From NCBI GenBank assembly GCA_002270565.1, contig NQMI01000031.1:135216-199215 (forward strand): 64,000 nt of DNA, written 5' to 3'. Position 1 is the stretch's first letter, and every line of letters begins with the position of its first letter. The translations under genes were made by a program, and so were the position numbers. The notes beneath the pieces were generated by a model. That model did not search any database. It worked only from the letters and a program-made list of their open reading frames with translations, and was not told the origin of the DNA. Source of the stretch: Stenocarpella maydis. Taxonomy: Eukaryota > Ascomycota > Sordariomycetes > Diaporthales > Diaporthaceae. Shown in pieces: positions 42,629-54,759 of the stretch.

Positions 42629-44980
42629 TTATAGACCGCGCTTTGCATCCTTTGCCGCTAGGCCAGACAGCCTCGTCCCGGGCCTAGGGTAGTCTGGCCG
42701 GCCGCCGAGTATGTCAATGGTCTCCTTCATGTACCACCAGTAGCCTTCCGTCGGCCGCCGGTTTGCCCAGTCGGTCTCCTTCTCTTCCACCTCTTGCATA
42801 GGCGTGAAGACCACGTCCGCACCCCTGATGCCGATCACCGACATTGCCATCGGGTCGGACATCACACGCTCCGCGGCGTTCTTGCCGAAGTTCTCAAGGT
42901 GCTGGATGCACTTGATCGCAAGCCTCACGGCTCTGCATCGGTCCATAGGAGATGGCACACCACCCTGTTGTACATGGCCAGGGATGCTGTCACGGGACTC
43001 GAATCGGTCGTGCGCTTCATCGCGGATGATGTCTGCCACAAGCTTGGCGTGGTAGACCTTGGAAGCCTTCTCGTTGATGAGAATCAGCCGGCCAGCACGC
43101 GACTGGCCCTTGTCCTTGGCGAAGACATCCTTCAAGTGCCTGACATCCGCCTCGAGCATGCCCAGACTGACGCCTTCTTCAGGAGTGTACACGGCGACAG
43201 CGCCGACACCGAGGCCAGCAAGAGTCGCGACGTAACCGGACCGGCCGCCCTGGGTCTCGATGACGAAGACACGGCGGCGAGCAGCAGAAGCAGACTGCTT
43301 GATCTTGTCGCAGTAGCTGACCAGCTCGTTCAAACACGTGTCAGAGCCGATGGAGTACTCGGTGCCGGGTACGTTGTTGGAGATGGTCGCAGGCAGGACG
43401 GTCATGGGGATTCGCAGCGAAGGGAAGTCTTTCTGGGCGACGCGAAGCTGTGATACAGCGTGGAAGGCCTCGAATCCACCAACGAGGAAGAGGGCGTCGA
43501 ATTTGTATAGCTTGACGAGATCAGCAATCAACTCCATCCCGGACTCCTTGGGCAGTTCTCGGTTGGTTCCGATCTCAGAACCACCCTTGCTTGCCCAGCC
43601 ATCGACCTCGAGCCAGTCGAAAGGACGGACAGCACCCAAGGGCTTGTCGCCGTGATGTCTTGCGAAGCCAGCGAACCCGTTGCAGATGGCAACTGGCTCA
43701 TGCCCACGGGAGATACAATAGGCCACGCCGGCTCGGACGGCAGCATTCATGCCACCAGCGGGTGCTCCGACGTTGATAAACCCGATTCTCATGCGCTTGT
43801 TCTCTGGAAGTACGTGGTCGTTGGTCAGGTTCGCAGTTGTTGTCAACATGTATGACTTGTACTGGTCCGCAAACTCGGTGTCCCGCAGCGCCATAGCCCT
43901 GTCAAAGTCCTGGGCCTCGATGGCCTTGGACACAGCCTTTGTGTCTTGTACCGCCTGCATGAGGGGCCTGCGGACGATCTTGTTCTCAGTGACGGCGATG
44001 AAGCAAGTCTCGGTCTCAGGCGTGGCCTCGAGGACGGCCTTGACAGCCTCAACTCCCTGGAGGGTGGCGAGCATCCTGTCGTAGGCGACCGCTGTGCCGC
44101 CTCTCTGGACGTGGCCCAGGGTAGTGATGCGGGTGTCAAGGTGGAGGCCTTCTGGGTCTGCCAGAAGGTCCTTGACCATATCAGGGGAGATCTTGCCGCC
44201 GTACTTGTCGTGAGCACCCTCGGCAATGATGACGATGGTCTTCCTCTTGCCCAGGCTGCGGTGCTTCTTGATGACGGCGCACATCTCCTCTCTCCAGTTG
44301 TCCTCCCTGGGCTTCTCGGGGATGAAGACGAAGTCGGCGCCGGTCGCAACACCAGCCATGAGCGCAAGCCAGCCGCAGTGGCGGCCCATGACCTCGATGA
44401 CGAAGGCACGGGAGTGTGAAGAGGCCGTGGCCTCAATGTAGTCGACCATTTCGCAGATCCTCGAGAGGGCAGAGTAAGCGCCGATGGTGGCGTCAGTTCC
44501 GGACATGTCGTTGTCGATGGAGCCAACGGTGCCGACAATGTTCAAGTGGCGGAAGGGGGTAACCTGGGCCTTGGTGAACTCCTTCTGCTCGACCAGCTCG
44601 TCCAGGAGGGAAGGCCATTCGGCGCGGAACTTGTCTGCACCGGTGAGAGAGCCGTCACCGCCGCAGATGATGAGCGCGTCGATGCCGTTGAGAATCAAGT
44701 TCTTGGCGCCAGTGAGACGGCCGGGCCGATGGTAGAACTCCATGCAGCGGGCGGTGCCGATGAGGGTGCCACCCTCGGAGAGCCAGCCTCTGACGTCGTC
44801 CCATGCCATCTTCCGAATGTAGTTGCCTCCCCTGACAAGGCCCTCGTAGCCCTCGTAGATGCAGTAGGCGTCGCAGCCCATGTGCAGTGCCATGCGGACA
44901 CAGGCCCGGACAACGCCGTTCATGCCGGGGGAGTCACCTCCCGAGGTCATGATGGCGATCTTCTTCTTGACAGACGCCAT
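42629..44980 (-). CDS. PFK1: ATP-dependent 6-phosphofructokinase
   Basis: An intronless frame of 783 residues, the normal length of the fungal enzyme, which is a fused duplication of two phosphofructokinase domains. The N-terminal catalytic half shows the ATP-site TSGGDSPGMNG (12-22), CGGDGS (106-111) and the catalytic GSIDNDM loop with Asp156. The C-terminal, regulatory half begins at about residue 400 (INVGAPAGGMNAAVRAG) and has lost the catalytic Asp motif (TISNNVPG in its place). It phosphorylates fructose 6-phosphate in the committed step of glycolysis, in the cytosol. The start follows a clean 5' region; a mariner element lies 306 bp beyond the stop. Confidence 0.97.
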   Translation of the reverse strand: MASVKKKIAIMTSGGDSPGMNGVVRACVRMALHMGCDAYCIYEGYEGLVRGGNYIRKMAWDDVRGWLSEGGTLIGTARCMEFYHRPGRLTGAKNLILNGIDALIICGGDGSLTGADKFRAEWPSLLDELVEQKEFTKAQVTPFRHLNIVGTVGSIDNDMSGTDATIGAYSALSRICEMVDYIEATASSHSRAFVIEVMGRHCGWLALMAGVATGADFVFIPEKPREDNWREEMCAVIKKHRSLGKRKTIVIIAEGAHDKYGGKISPDMVKDLLADPEGLHLDTRITTLGHVQRGGTAVAYDRMLATLQGVEAVKAVLEATPETETCFIAVTENKIVRRPLMQAVQDTKAVSKAIEAQDFDRAMALRDTEFADQYKSYMLTTTANLTNDHVLPENKRMRIGFINVGAPAGGMNAAVRAGVAYCISRGHEPVAICNGFAGFARHHGDKPLGAVRPFDWLEVDGWASKGGSEIGTNRELPKESGMELIADLVKLYKFDALFLVGGFEAFHAVSQLRVAQKDFPSLRIPMTVLPATISNNVPGTEYSIGSDTCLNELVSYCDKIKQSASAARRRVFVIETQGGRSGYVATLAGLGVGAVAVYTPEEGVSLGMLEADVRHLKDVFAKDKGQSRAGRLILINEKASKVYHAKLVADIIRDEAHDRFESRDSIPGHVQQGGVPSPMDRCRAVRLAIKCIQHLENFGKNAAERVMSDPMAMSVIGIRGADVVFTPMQEVEEKETDWANRRPTEGYWWYMKETIDILGGRPDYPRPGTRLSGLAAKDAKRGL

Positions 44981-45494
44981 GCTGTCCTGTTTGTAGTGGG
45001 ATCAGGGTAAAGCTCGTGTCCTGTCTGGCGTGAGGCGTCCCAGTGGCTAGATGCGCTATTGGGGTTCTAGCTGGCGGTCAGTCTAGTGTTCGTGGGCTGA
45101 TGCGGGAGAAATGGAAGAGGGATGATGAGGATGAGATTTGAGACCGAGGGCAAGTGGGACACGGCCGGTATTTTGTTTGCGAATCCCCAGGAGTGCCTGT
45201 GCGCCTCAACCTCTTCTGATTGTCTCGTGTCGTCCATTCCCTTGCCATCTCCCGGAGGGGCCAGCGTTTGTCCGACTGGCGATGTCTGACTTGACGTACC
45301 GGAATGAAACCACGCAGTTGCACTTGGCTCGCGGCTGGCGGGGCACGAGTGTTTTATGTTTCTGTGGTTGGGTTTTTGAGTCGAGTCAGCGAAAGAGCAC
45401 CATTTGAGGAGGGCAAGAGACAATATGGAGGTGGTATATACCTAGGTATGTATGGGGGAGCAGAGGGATGAGAAGAAAGGAGAGGCTCGGGGAT

Positions 45495-45537
<43 letters not shown>

Positions 45538-46612
45538 CAACGTCAGTGTGGGACGAGCGAGCTGAGCTCAGGTGAGGGACATCATATTTAGCTCTTATCG
45601 CTTATCTGCAGCTTGTCAAACGGTCAACCCCACCACCGTGACTTCATACCGCAAGGCCTTGACAATAATCCCTCATACGACTTTTTCTGCTCCTCAGCAA
45701 CTCGCTGAAATGCCGCTGTAACACTGAGCCTGACAGGTGGGACCGGACCCAGCACTCCCTGGAAGCGTCTCGAGACGGTGGCCTCACTGCGACCAAAAGC
45801 TTGACGCAAGTCATACGTCGCCCACACACCTGTTTCCGCCCTAGGTCTGTCGTCTCTGTATCTGTACACTAAAGCATCACCGAGGGCCGAAAGGCCCTGG
45901 CCTCGCGAATGGGGTGAGCAGTCTCGGGAACGTGGGGCATGGCTGAATGTCCGCCCTGGCGTGATGCCGAGGGCTGATGCAGGCCCTACAGCCTCGAGCT
46001 TGACCAGAAAGAACATGGTGCTGTACGACATCAGGTGCCAGGCCAGGGTTTCGCTTGATATGCAGTGCGGCAGTGGGCTGACTGGCTGTACGTAGTTGGT
46101 ATGTAGAGCCAGCTGCCAGGTAATATGTTCACCCAACTAACTCGTGACACAGGAAGGTATTCTGCTCGCAAGCTGGCCGACCGTCTGGTCCCTAGGTAGC
46201 CGTGGAATGGAATCTTGTGAAGTACACCATGGAGGACATAGCCCAGGTATGTAGTAGACTACCAGACTACCCAACTTACGTACGTGATGATCCACCCGCC
46301 AGCCCGCATGTCAAGCCTAGAAGCCCTAGCAGCCCGCTAAGTTTAGCGGCCGCGACCCCCTGCCTGCGGGGAGCTCGGACGAGGGTGGTATTCGCCGCGT
46401 GCGAGCTGCATTCCAGCTCTGCAAACAGCCACTCCTACAGTCAGTTGTTGGAGACAAGCCCACAGTGAGCTTCAACCATTCCTCACCCCGTGTCTCCACG
46501 ACCGAGACAGGTTGCGCTCGATTCACCGACGTGGTCTGCTGCCGTAGCAGCGGATAAACGCCGTTACTGTGTACAACAAGGCGTCTGCACTTGGCCACCC
46601 TCTGCCGCCAAT
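44981..46612. other. Divergent promoter region between phosphofructokinase and MED17
   Basis: 1.6 kb of normal composition with no credible gene. It contains a CAG tract and CT/GA-rich stretches close to the phosphofructokinase start. A minus-strand frame at 45624-46136 (170 codons) has no domain. Confidence 0.5.
45498..45536 (+). repeat. (CAG)13 microsatellite
   Basis: Thirteen perfect CAG units upstream of phosphofructokinase, in non-coding DNA. Confidence 0.97.
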
Positions 46613-48669
46613 ATGGCGTCGAACCCGGCCCAGGCGTTCGTCCTAAGGCCGGTGCCTCAGAGCGATCGGAGACCCAAGAACCTGGGTGAATTTATCGCAC
46701 GCGTAAATGCCGACCGTGGGTTTCGAAACGTCACCGAGGAGAGCCTGCGCAGAGAGTTAGAGGCAGAGACAGAAGCGAATGGCATCTTGGAGTCAAAAGA
46801 GGTTAACATGACCGATGGCGTCGGCGCGGATGGCGACGGTGACGATGATGGGAGCGACGCTGAGGACGAAGACGGCGCAGGCCAGGTTGGAACTGAGGAT
46901 CTGCACCAGGCAATCGGAGACGTGCGGCTCCATGCAGAGTGCGACATCCGCTCCTTGCGTCTGCATCACTGGGAAAACTGCTAACCTTTATCAGGACCGC
47001 CCACCAGAATGCCATGCTCGCCCTCGACTTCGTTTCCTTGCTGATCACAAAGGAGAACCCGAGACCGGCCCAAGACACCGTCTCCCCAGCGCTTCGAGAA
47101 CTCGTCGGGATCGGCAGCCTCGGCGCCGACAAACTGGCTGCTTCAAATGTCACCGCGCAGCGCTTGCGGGATAACAAGTTGGTAGCTACAGGTTGGAAGC
47201 TTACAGACATCGATAAGACGGTCAACTCTGTCGTCACGTCTGCCTCTCGGCTGCAGAGGGAGATTAGCGTCGAGACCAAATACTGGGCCGAGGTCCTCGC
47301 GGTCAGTGAAAAAGGATGGGCTGTCACACGCGTTCCCAGCGAGCCAGAGACTCTAGGTGTCAGGTATGGCTTCTCGGAGGCTGCTCCGGCCTTCCGAAAC
47401 ACCAGTCTCGCCCCGATGAGGCGCGGCGATGACGGCACCGTCGACCTGGACTGTGGGAAACTGCTAGGCGAATCCCAGCGTCTGCTCGTCACCTTTGAGC
47501 GGAACAACCGCATCGTCGGGCGGTCTTCACTCCCAAGGCCGCTTCCACAGGATGCGCCGCTGGAGGAGAGGGTCCTCGAGGCCCGGAACACAATCTTCGC
47601 CCAAGAGCTTTGGCATGAGATGAATCGCGAGGGGCGTCTGCTACAGGCCTATGGTGTTCGCCTCGAGAACGATGCGCTTTCATACACGCTGGGTGACGAT
47701 ATCCGGATTGTATTCAGCTTACAGCCCCTAGGACAAGCGGTCGAGGAGGGCGCTTCAGGGACCCTTCCAGAAGACTACCGCGCTGAATCTCTGAGCGCGG
47801 CTCTGCACCAATTGTTGACATATGCACACCGTATCAATAACCAGAGGCGCTCGCGTCCTGATTCCAAAAACAGGGACCAGTCTGCGACAATGTCGCCATA
47901 TCCGCTTCTACGCCCCGTCCTCGCCAATCTTCAGCACGAAGCCTCCATAGATGACGCCACGCAGTTCATTTCGGAGCTCTCAGCCGTCTTGCACTCGGCA
48001 GGAATCTCCACAGTCAATTTCAAGCTGATCGAGCCGCCCATCTCCCTGAATCTCGCAGCGACCAACGGCTCCCCATCGGAGGCCCTCGTCCAAGCGCTGT
48101 TCGGGCCCTTGGAGCTTCAGTATGAACTCAACATCACGCCAGAGTCTAGGCTCCTCATCCACTGCAAGACATGCATGAGCAACGTCATTGCGACGACCTA
48201 CCACATCTCCGTCGTACCGGCAGCGGACGGAGGCACAAATCCTCTGTCAAAAGCATACTATCCAGTTCACCTTCACGGTGAGGGATATCCACTACGCAAT
48301 CTCAAATATTACCTGCAACAAGCTGTTGCCCGGGTTCTTGTCGACCGTGCCAGCACTATTGTGCTGAACGCCAGAGCGCCGTCACCGAGTGACGAGGACG
48401 AGCTACCAGTTGTGTGGACGAAGCACATCTCTGGGGTGGCGCTCGAAAACAGCAACGACAGCAGGGAGCAGTTGCACTTTGAGGTCATCCTCTCTGAGCT
48501 GGGCCACCCCGAATTGCGCCTATTTGGGAGCTGGGTCGTTGACCAGCCCGAGCCTGCGACTCGGACTTGGACCTGGACGGTTGGCGACGTCAAGCAAGGG
48601 CTAAAGAAGGAAAGCATCGAGCAGGTTCTACGTAATGTCGTGGCTCGCGTGGCCCAACCTCTGCCTTGA
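46613..48669 (+). CDS. MED17: Mediator complex subunit 17
   Basis: Two exons, 46613-46938 and 46995-48669, encode 666 residues. The 56-nt intron (phase 2) has a GTGCGA donor and the classic CTGCTAAC...TATCAG end; joining it restores the family sequence HAE-TAHQNAMLALDFVSLL. Other conserved blocks are PKNLGEFIARVNADRGFRN (21-39), LRELVGIGSLGADKL, NKLVATGWKLTDIDKTV and LGVRYGFSEAAP. An acidic low-complexity stretch lies at about 67-90. MED17 (Srb4) is the scaffold of the Mediator head module, which bridges activators and RNA polymerase II in the nucleus. Length and block order match ascomycete MED17. Confidence 0.94.
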
Positions 48670-50816
48670 CCCCACCACCATCACGTAAGGCATACAAGCA
48701 CGGGACACTGCTTTTGGCTGGAGCTTCGCACATAGTCCAAGTGGCGATGAGAGTGAAAGGCTTCAGTAGAATGGACGTGGTGCTCGAATAGGTGGCAAAT
48801 GGTTTCCATGGGCGAGCGGACTACATTGCGGGGTTGATGCGGTTTGCAAAACAGTCATCCCCAGTGGCCTGCATCGCATCTTGGTATAGACCCTGAATTA
48901 GTAGCATATTATTCGAAACGAACTGGGGTGGGTGTCTGCCCTCTCTTTCTTGGCGGCGTGATACCCATGATTTACGTGCACGTGCAAGAACAGACGAGTC
49001 TCGTGAAAACAAATGAGCGGCGTCCCATATGTCCGGCCATCCGAACTATCCAAGGCCGCGGACACGATCGCCGCCGGCTTGCAGATTCATGCGATCTGTT
49101 GTGCCTGGTTTCTGGGGAAATCAAAATCCTTGTCTCGTCAGCCGTCCGTCTGTGCTCCGGGCGTCCGGGTACAACCTCAGGCGGTGAAAGCGAATTGTAT
49201 TGCAAATCTCTGACAGGATGATCTGCGGGAACGAGTACGACATCAGATTTCAAGGCCTTGCATATACATGATACCCCAACGTTGCATTGCCAGAGCATGC
49301 TGGCACGGATCGCAACTCTCTCGGAGGGTGCAGTTTCACGGCTAAACGACGGCGTCGCCTGGACGATCACGATCGGAAAGCCTTGCGCGCACGGCGACAA
49401 GTTCTGGAACAACTGACTTATTGGTTTCTGCACCAGTTATCCTGGCATGCGTCTCCCACCCTGATGCTAATCACGCCCAGGGTGGGGGACGCCTGAGACA
49501 ACCGGAGCCTCTCCAGCAATCATTGGGCTTCGCGGACGCCCATGGCATTGACGGCCCTGTATATTTGCTCAGGAGCTCCCTAACAACGGCCGCGGTGTTA
49601 CCGTCGGTACTGATCGCCTGCCGGACGCATAAGAGCTGTTGTAGTAAGCGGACATTGGCTGGATGGCTCGAGAGGGTCTAATTGACCTTTAATGTGTCGG
49701 TAATGATGGTGCTGGTGGTGGTGATGACGACGATGGCTGCCATCGCCTAGTTCTTGGGCGTCATCGGCCTCGTCTAGAAGATATTTCAGGACATCTATTA
49801 TTCTTAAAGCCATTATGCGTATGCATACTGTATGTGCGGTAGGCGGTAACTTGCTACGCAAAGACAATCACTGCACCGCTTATGACCGAAGTGATGGCCT
49901 CAGGTGTGAATTCCAGGGATACTTTAGATCGGAGGGCCCAATACTCCAACTTCCATCCGTTCTCGCGATGGTTAGTCATATGCACGTTGTCGTTGTGCTG
50001 CTTATTATACCTGATATCCCGAGATGGGTCAGTTGGAATGGCTACTTACACAACAGCGTCCAGGGGTAAAGCTGGGAAAAGTAGCAACCGCCCGCCCGCT
50101 TACATGACTCGTCGCGTGACCACCCACGGCAAATGTACAAGTGTGTGGCTCAGCTAAAACGGGTCCCTGATGAGTCTATACTGAAAGCAGGATGCAGGAT
50201 GCAGGATGCAGGGGTCTCAAATACCCACTGCGGAACCTTATCGAGATTCCCTGCCGGGTCAAAAAGTAATTATGCCAACGGCCCAGCTTCTGCCGTTGGA
50301 TTTGTTTCAAAATTCTAGGGCAGTACACTCGCGTCTTGGTGCACCCGCCCCAGTTTATTCTCCCGTGGAAACTTTAGAATGAACATGGAAGCCGGCCGTG
50401 CACTACGAGCGAACCTTCTGGCCGCATCCCTTGCCATCCTCACCCCCATCATACACTACTATGTACTGTGTAGAGCAGCCCACGCGGGCGTGAACGAGTC
50501 AAGATCGCGCCAGCCACCATGACATCGAATGTCGGCATGGCCATCCGCCAACCCCGTGACCGCACAATTTCCAGCACGCCGGTGTTTGCAAAGCTTGTGC
50601 GGTTAAAAACATCACTTGTTGTGTCTCGTTTTGCACCGGCTACCAGAGCCTCGTCCAACGCTTTGGTTGGGGGGGGGGGTATCCGTCTTAAATCACAAAA
50701 TTGCCCATCCCGGCCCCAGTCCTGCCTGTCCTGTCCAAAATTCCCAAATCATGCCACTGTGCCATTTGCATTTTACGCCTTCCAAGACAGTTTCCGCCGC
50801 AAACCACAATCTCGCC
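48670..50816. other. Long intergenic region
   Basis: 2.1 kb between the 3' ends of MED17 and the membrane protein gene, longer than expected for converging genes. Short overlapping frames on both strands (for example 48972-49433 minus and 49287-49496 plus) have no domain. A short tandem GCAGGAT repeat lies near 50,190 and a G10 run near 50,670. No RNA gene recognised. Confidence 0.45.
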
Positions 50817-52239
50817 TCATGTCCACTTCGATTCGGAGACGCCCTGTGCGTTGGTGACCAGTTCGATCTGGTCCTGGCTCCTGCTCCACTGATCCCCGGA
50901 GCCCCTCTCCTCATCCTCGCCGCGTGGGACCGTGCCGATATGAATGCTGTGGTTCACGTAAATCTTGTTCTTGGACATCCCCGCGGCCGACGACTCCTGT
51001 AAGCCCTTGGATCGGTTGCCATAGGCCCCCGAGTGATACCCGCCCGACGCGTATCCGCTGCCGCCCTTGCGGCGGGTGTAGAGCGCCGTCACCGCTGGGA
51101 GGCATGCGCAGATTATTCCAAGGCCCACTTCCGCGTTGCTGTAGGCACAGGACATGAATGTTAGCCACCTGGCTATATAAGAGGGTGGGCGAGGGAGACC
51201 GCCGACATCACGACGGCGCCGGGACATGCTTACCCAGAGAGGATGACCTTGACGAATACGACCGTCTGGTTAGGCGAGCCGCCCTCCGCGATAATCATCC
51301 CGAGCCGGTAGACGGAAAAACCAGTCGCGATACCGCCCGCGCAAAGGATGCCTGCCACGCGCAGCTTCTTCCTCACCGGGAGCTGCAGCGACCACGTGAG
51401 CGGCGTGGGCAGCAGCAGGATGACTAGGTCGCTGACGGCGCTCACGATGGCGTCCCCGATGATGATGGCCTGTTGGTCCAGGCACTTGCTCATATCTCCC
51501 TCCCAGTAGGCGTGGATCGGCCAACAAATCCTGATTTTTACCACAAGGGCGGAGAAGTAGTAGCCGCCCAGAAGGCCCATGAAGATGTAAATGCCCATGG
51601 TGGTCTTCTTATGGACAGACCCGAAGACCCTGGCTATGATTAGGAGGAGTGCCACCTTGATGCTGAAGGCCATCGGGGCATAGAAGATTGTCGCCGCATA
51701 TCCGGTCTAGGGCTTGAAGTCAGTCCTACGCTACAGAGTGACACGGTGAAGAGGAATAAACCCACCTTCAAGAAGAAAGGAATATGGATTGTCGGCACTT
51801 CCCATTGATTTAATCCGCCTCCGTATATCGAGGCTATTGGTGTTCAAAATCAATCAGTCGAACAATCCGGTGGACTCCATCACATGGGGCTGAACTGGGA
51901 GGGGTGCATACAAAATATTGCGTCAATACAGTATCCAAGAAAGAGAACATATGAGAAATACGTGATGACTATTACGACGTCAGTAAATGCGGTGCTTATG
52001 GCTGCCATGGCCAGAGACAACAGCCCGGTCGCCTTACAATCCTCGAGATTTAATGTCCCGCGGAGGACAGTGGACTTTGCATAGTGTTTGAGGGCGATGA
52101 ATATCGTCACAAACAGTATGCTCAAGGCCTGTGTGACATAATTGACCGTCCGGAGGGCGTCCACAGGGTCTTCAAAGTTCGGCGTCACCCCCGGGGGAGC
52201 TGGTGCAGAGCCCACAAGGGCCGCTGACGAGGCCGACAT
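50817..52239 (-). CDS. Fungal rhodopsin-fold seven-helix integral membrane protein
   Basis: Four exons, 52239-51930, 51833-51766, 51706-51234 and 51138-50817, all joined in frame, give 390 residues. The pattern matches the fungal rhodopsin-domain (Fung_rhodopsin) proteins related to PTH11-type receptors. Helices appear near LSILFVTIFIAL, the VVIVITYFSYVLFLGY segment followed by the signature GGGLNQWEVP, FSIKVALLLIIARVFG, IYIFMGLLGGYYFSALVV, IVSAVSDLVILLLPTPLTW, LRVAGILCAGGIATGFSVYR and NAEVGLGIICACLPAV. There is no CFEM domain. The ~105-residue C-terminal tail is Ser/Gly-rich and cytosolic. A signalling or sensing role is often proposed for the family but is not proved. Exon 1 uses a GTATTG donor chosen because it restores helix 2. 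Confidence 0.85.
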
Positions 52240-53417
52240 CAGGGGCGGAGGGGTTGGGCGTCGGTAAAGAGAGAGGTGGTTCGACGCGAATTATGCTTTG
52301 TTCAGCCGCAAGCAATGTGCAAGCAGCACGGTCAGGGCATCCGATGGTCAATGAACAACGACAGAGTGATCATCGAGGGGGATGGGCATGACGGGTTCAA
52401 GCTAGCAAAGGTGCCCCAGGTGGATATGGCCTCGCTCGAGAACACCTGGCCCCCTTAGGGTTGTTATACCAGATGTAGCCGAGTACTGGCCAGACTCTGC
52501 ATCGAGCATGGGGCCTTGGGCCTCGACAACTTTGTTGCCTTCCTGCTCTCTTGCGTCGCATCAGCTGCCCCGTGCTTTGTGGGCGGTTCTGCGCGCATGA
52601 TCCGATCTCATTTGGCGGCTGAATCATTGCCATGTACGAGCGAGGATGTTCAGGGGAACGAGATTCTCGGTTCATGTCGCCTGCTGGTTACGGTGCCGGG
52701 GTCCAACCAGGTGCTTTCCCGGCCCACGAAGAAGCAACATCAAACCGGAGTGCGTGGTTGCGGTGGAGAGCCCCGGGATGGATGGCCCCGGGACGAATCC
52801 TAGTCAGGGAGACTCACACTGGTCCTCCCGCCCGGCCCAGCCCTCGGTGCACCCTTGCTCCGGCCGCACAGGAATTGTCACGTCGCCGGCCGACGTGTTT
52901 CTAAAGCCTTTGGATTCTGGAAACTATCCTGAATCAGTCCGGGCTTCAAATCCATACACACTAGGGGGCTGGTTCCCGCTGGAGATGGCGACGTCTCCTG
53001 CTCCCGCATGGTTCACGAGCATGGGCATGAGCCTGCGCCGAGCCTCGATGCGCACCAAGTGCCGGCTTGAGTTTGGTCTGCTGTGGGTCCCTACTGAGAA
53101 AGCCCCCCAGCACGCATCCACTGCGGTCCCAAACGTTAAACCGGGGGGGGGAGCCTTTCCTATTGGCCACCCAAAGATGATCTGGGCCCCACCACAGAAT
53201 CGAGATGCAGCAGATAATGCCACACTGGCATACTTCTTATACACATGGCGCATATTTGTCTCTGTCAGGACTCGTTGAAGTTGAGGACCTGTCTGATATC
53301 TCACCCATCCATCCAAACACTTGCAATCTCGCCAGACTTAAGCGGCCGTACCTCTTCGCCCAGCTGGCATCCCCGCAAACAACACCACACAAACACACAC
53401 GCATACCTACAGGAACA
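52240..53417. other. Divergent promoter region
   Basis: 1.2 kb shared between the leftward rhodopsin-fold gene and the rightward Old Yellow Enzyme. An open frame at 52646-53278 has no domain and is unlikely to be coding. CT-rich and CA-rich tracts (CACACAAACACACACGC) precede the enzyme start. Confidence 0.5.
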
Positions 53418-54759
53418 ATGGGTGACGCTGCCGTTAGCAGGGCCGGGTCCAAGCTGTTCCAGCCCCTGACCATCGCCAACGGGAGGATCCAGCTCAAGCA
53501 CCGGGTGGTGCTGGCGCCCCTGACGAGGAACCGTGGCACGCCCGTCAAGGAGTCCACCCCGGAGGACCCAAACAGAGAATGGATCCCCAATGATCTGATG
53601 GCAGAGTACTACTCTCAGCGAACAACCGATGGAGGTCTCCTAATATCAGAGGCGATCCCGCCCAACCTGGAGGTGAGCCTGCCGCTGACCACCGTATGCA
53701 GTGCCACTTGGCACATGTCGAGGCAGGGAAACCATGATGAGCCCAGGCTGACTTGATCCTCCCCCCAAGGGCAACGCCATGCCTGGCGTGCCGGGCATCT
53801 TCCGGGCGGACCAGGCCGAGGCGTGGAAGAAGGTGACGGGCGCGGTGCACGCCAAGGGCGGCGTCATCTACGCGCAGCTGTGGCACTCCGGGCGGGCCAA
53901 CATCCCGCAGCTGACGGGCACGCCGACGCTGTCCGCGTCGGCCACGGCGTGGGACGACCCGGAGGAGACGTTTGCGTACCCGGCGCCGCACACGTCGACG
54001 CCGGTGAAGCTGCGCGACCACCCGCCCGTCGAGATGACGGTGGGCAAGATCAGGCAGACCATCGGTGACTACTGCCGGGCGGCCAGGGCCGCCATGGACG
54101 CGGGCTTCGACGGCGTCGAGGTGCACGGCGGGAACGGGTACCTCCCCGAGCAGTTCCTCTCGTCCAACATCAACAAGAGGACCGACGACTACGGCGGCAG
54201 CCCCGAGAAGCGCTGCCGGTTCGTGCTCGAGCTCATGGGCGAGCTGGCCAGGACGGTCGGGCAGGACAACCTCGCGATCCGGCTGAGCCCCTTCGGCCTC
54301 TTCAACCAGGCGCGCGGCGAGCAGCGCCTCGAGACGTGGGGCCACCTCTGCCGCGAGCTCAAGAGGGCCCTGCCGGCGCTCAGCTATGTCAGCTTCATCG
54401 AGCCGCGGTACGAGCAGATCTTCAGCGAGGAGCAGAAGCAGGAGTTCCTCAGCAGCTGGGGCCTGCCCGCGGTGGACCTCGGCGAGTTCCGCAGGATCTT
54501 CGGCGACACGCCCTTCCTGTCGGCCGGCGGCTGGAACGACCAGAACGCCTGGGGCGAGCTGGAGAGCGGCAGGTACGACGGCCTGCTCTTCGGCCGCTAC
54601 TTCATCAGCAACCCGGACCTGGTGGAGAGGCTGAGGGAGGGCCGGCCCCTGGCGCAGTACGACCGCTCGCGCTTCTACGGGCCCTTCCCTGAGGACCCGC
54701 ACGTGGGATACACCGACTACCCGACCTGGGAGGAGGAGCAGCAGAAGAAGCAGCCCTAG
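53418..54759 (+). CDS. Old Yellow Enzyme family NADH:flavin oxidoreductase
   Basis: Two exons, 53418-53672 and 53770-54759, with a 97-nt phase-0 intron (GTGAGC...CCCAAG), give 414 residues. It is an FMN-binding TIM barrel. Features: LFQPLTIANGRIQLKHRVVL and the loop LAPLTRNRG near the N-terminus; YAQLWHSGRA (119-128); the substrate-anion motif EVHGGNGYLPEQF with His204, Asn207 and proton-donor Tyr209 in OYE1 spacing; NKRTDDYGGSPEKRCRF; and the phosphate-binding end GLLFGRYFISNPDLVERL. It is the yeast-OYE type that reduces activated alkenes with NAD(P)H. Codon use is strongly G/C-ending. The long antisense frame over it (53545-54864) is a shadow of that bias. The physiological substrate is unknown. 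Confidence 0.93.

Noticed and set aside
45624..46136. 170-codon minus frame upstream of MED17
   Set aside because: No domain and no splice signals; it lies in the shared promoter region.
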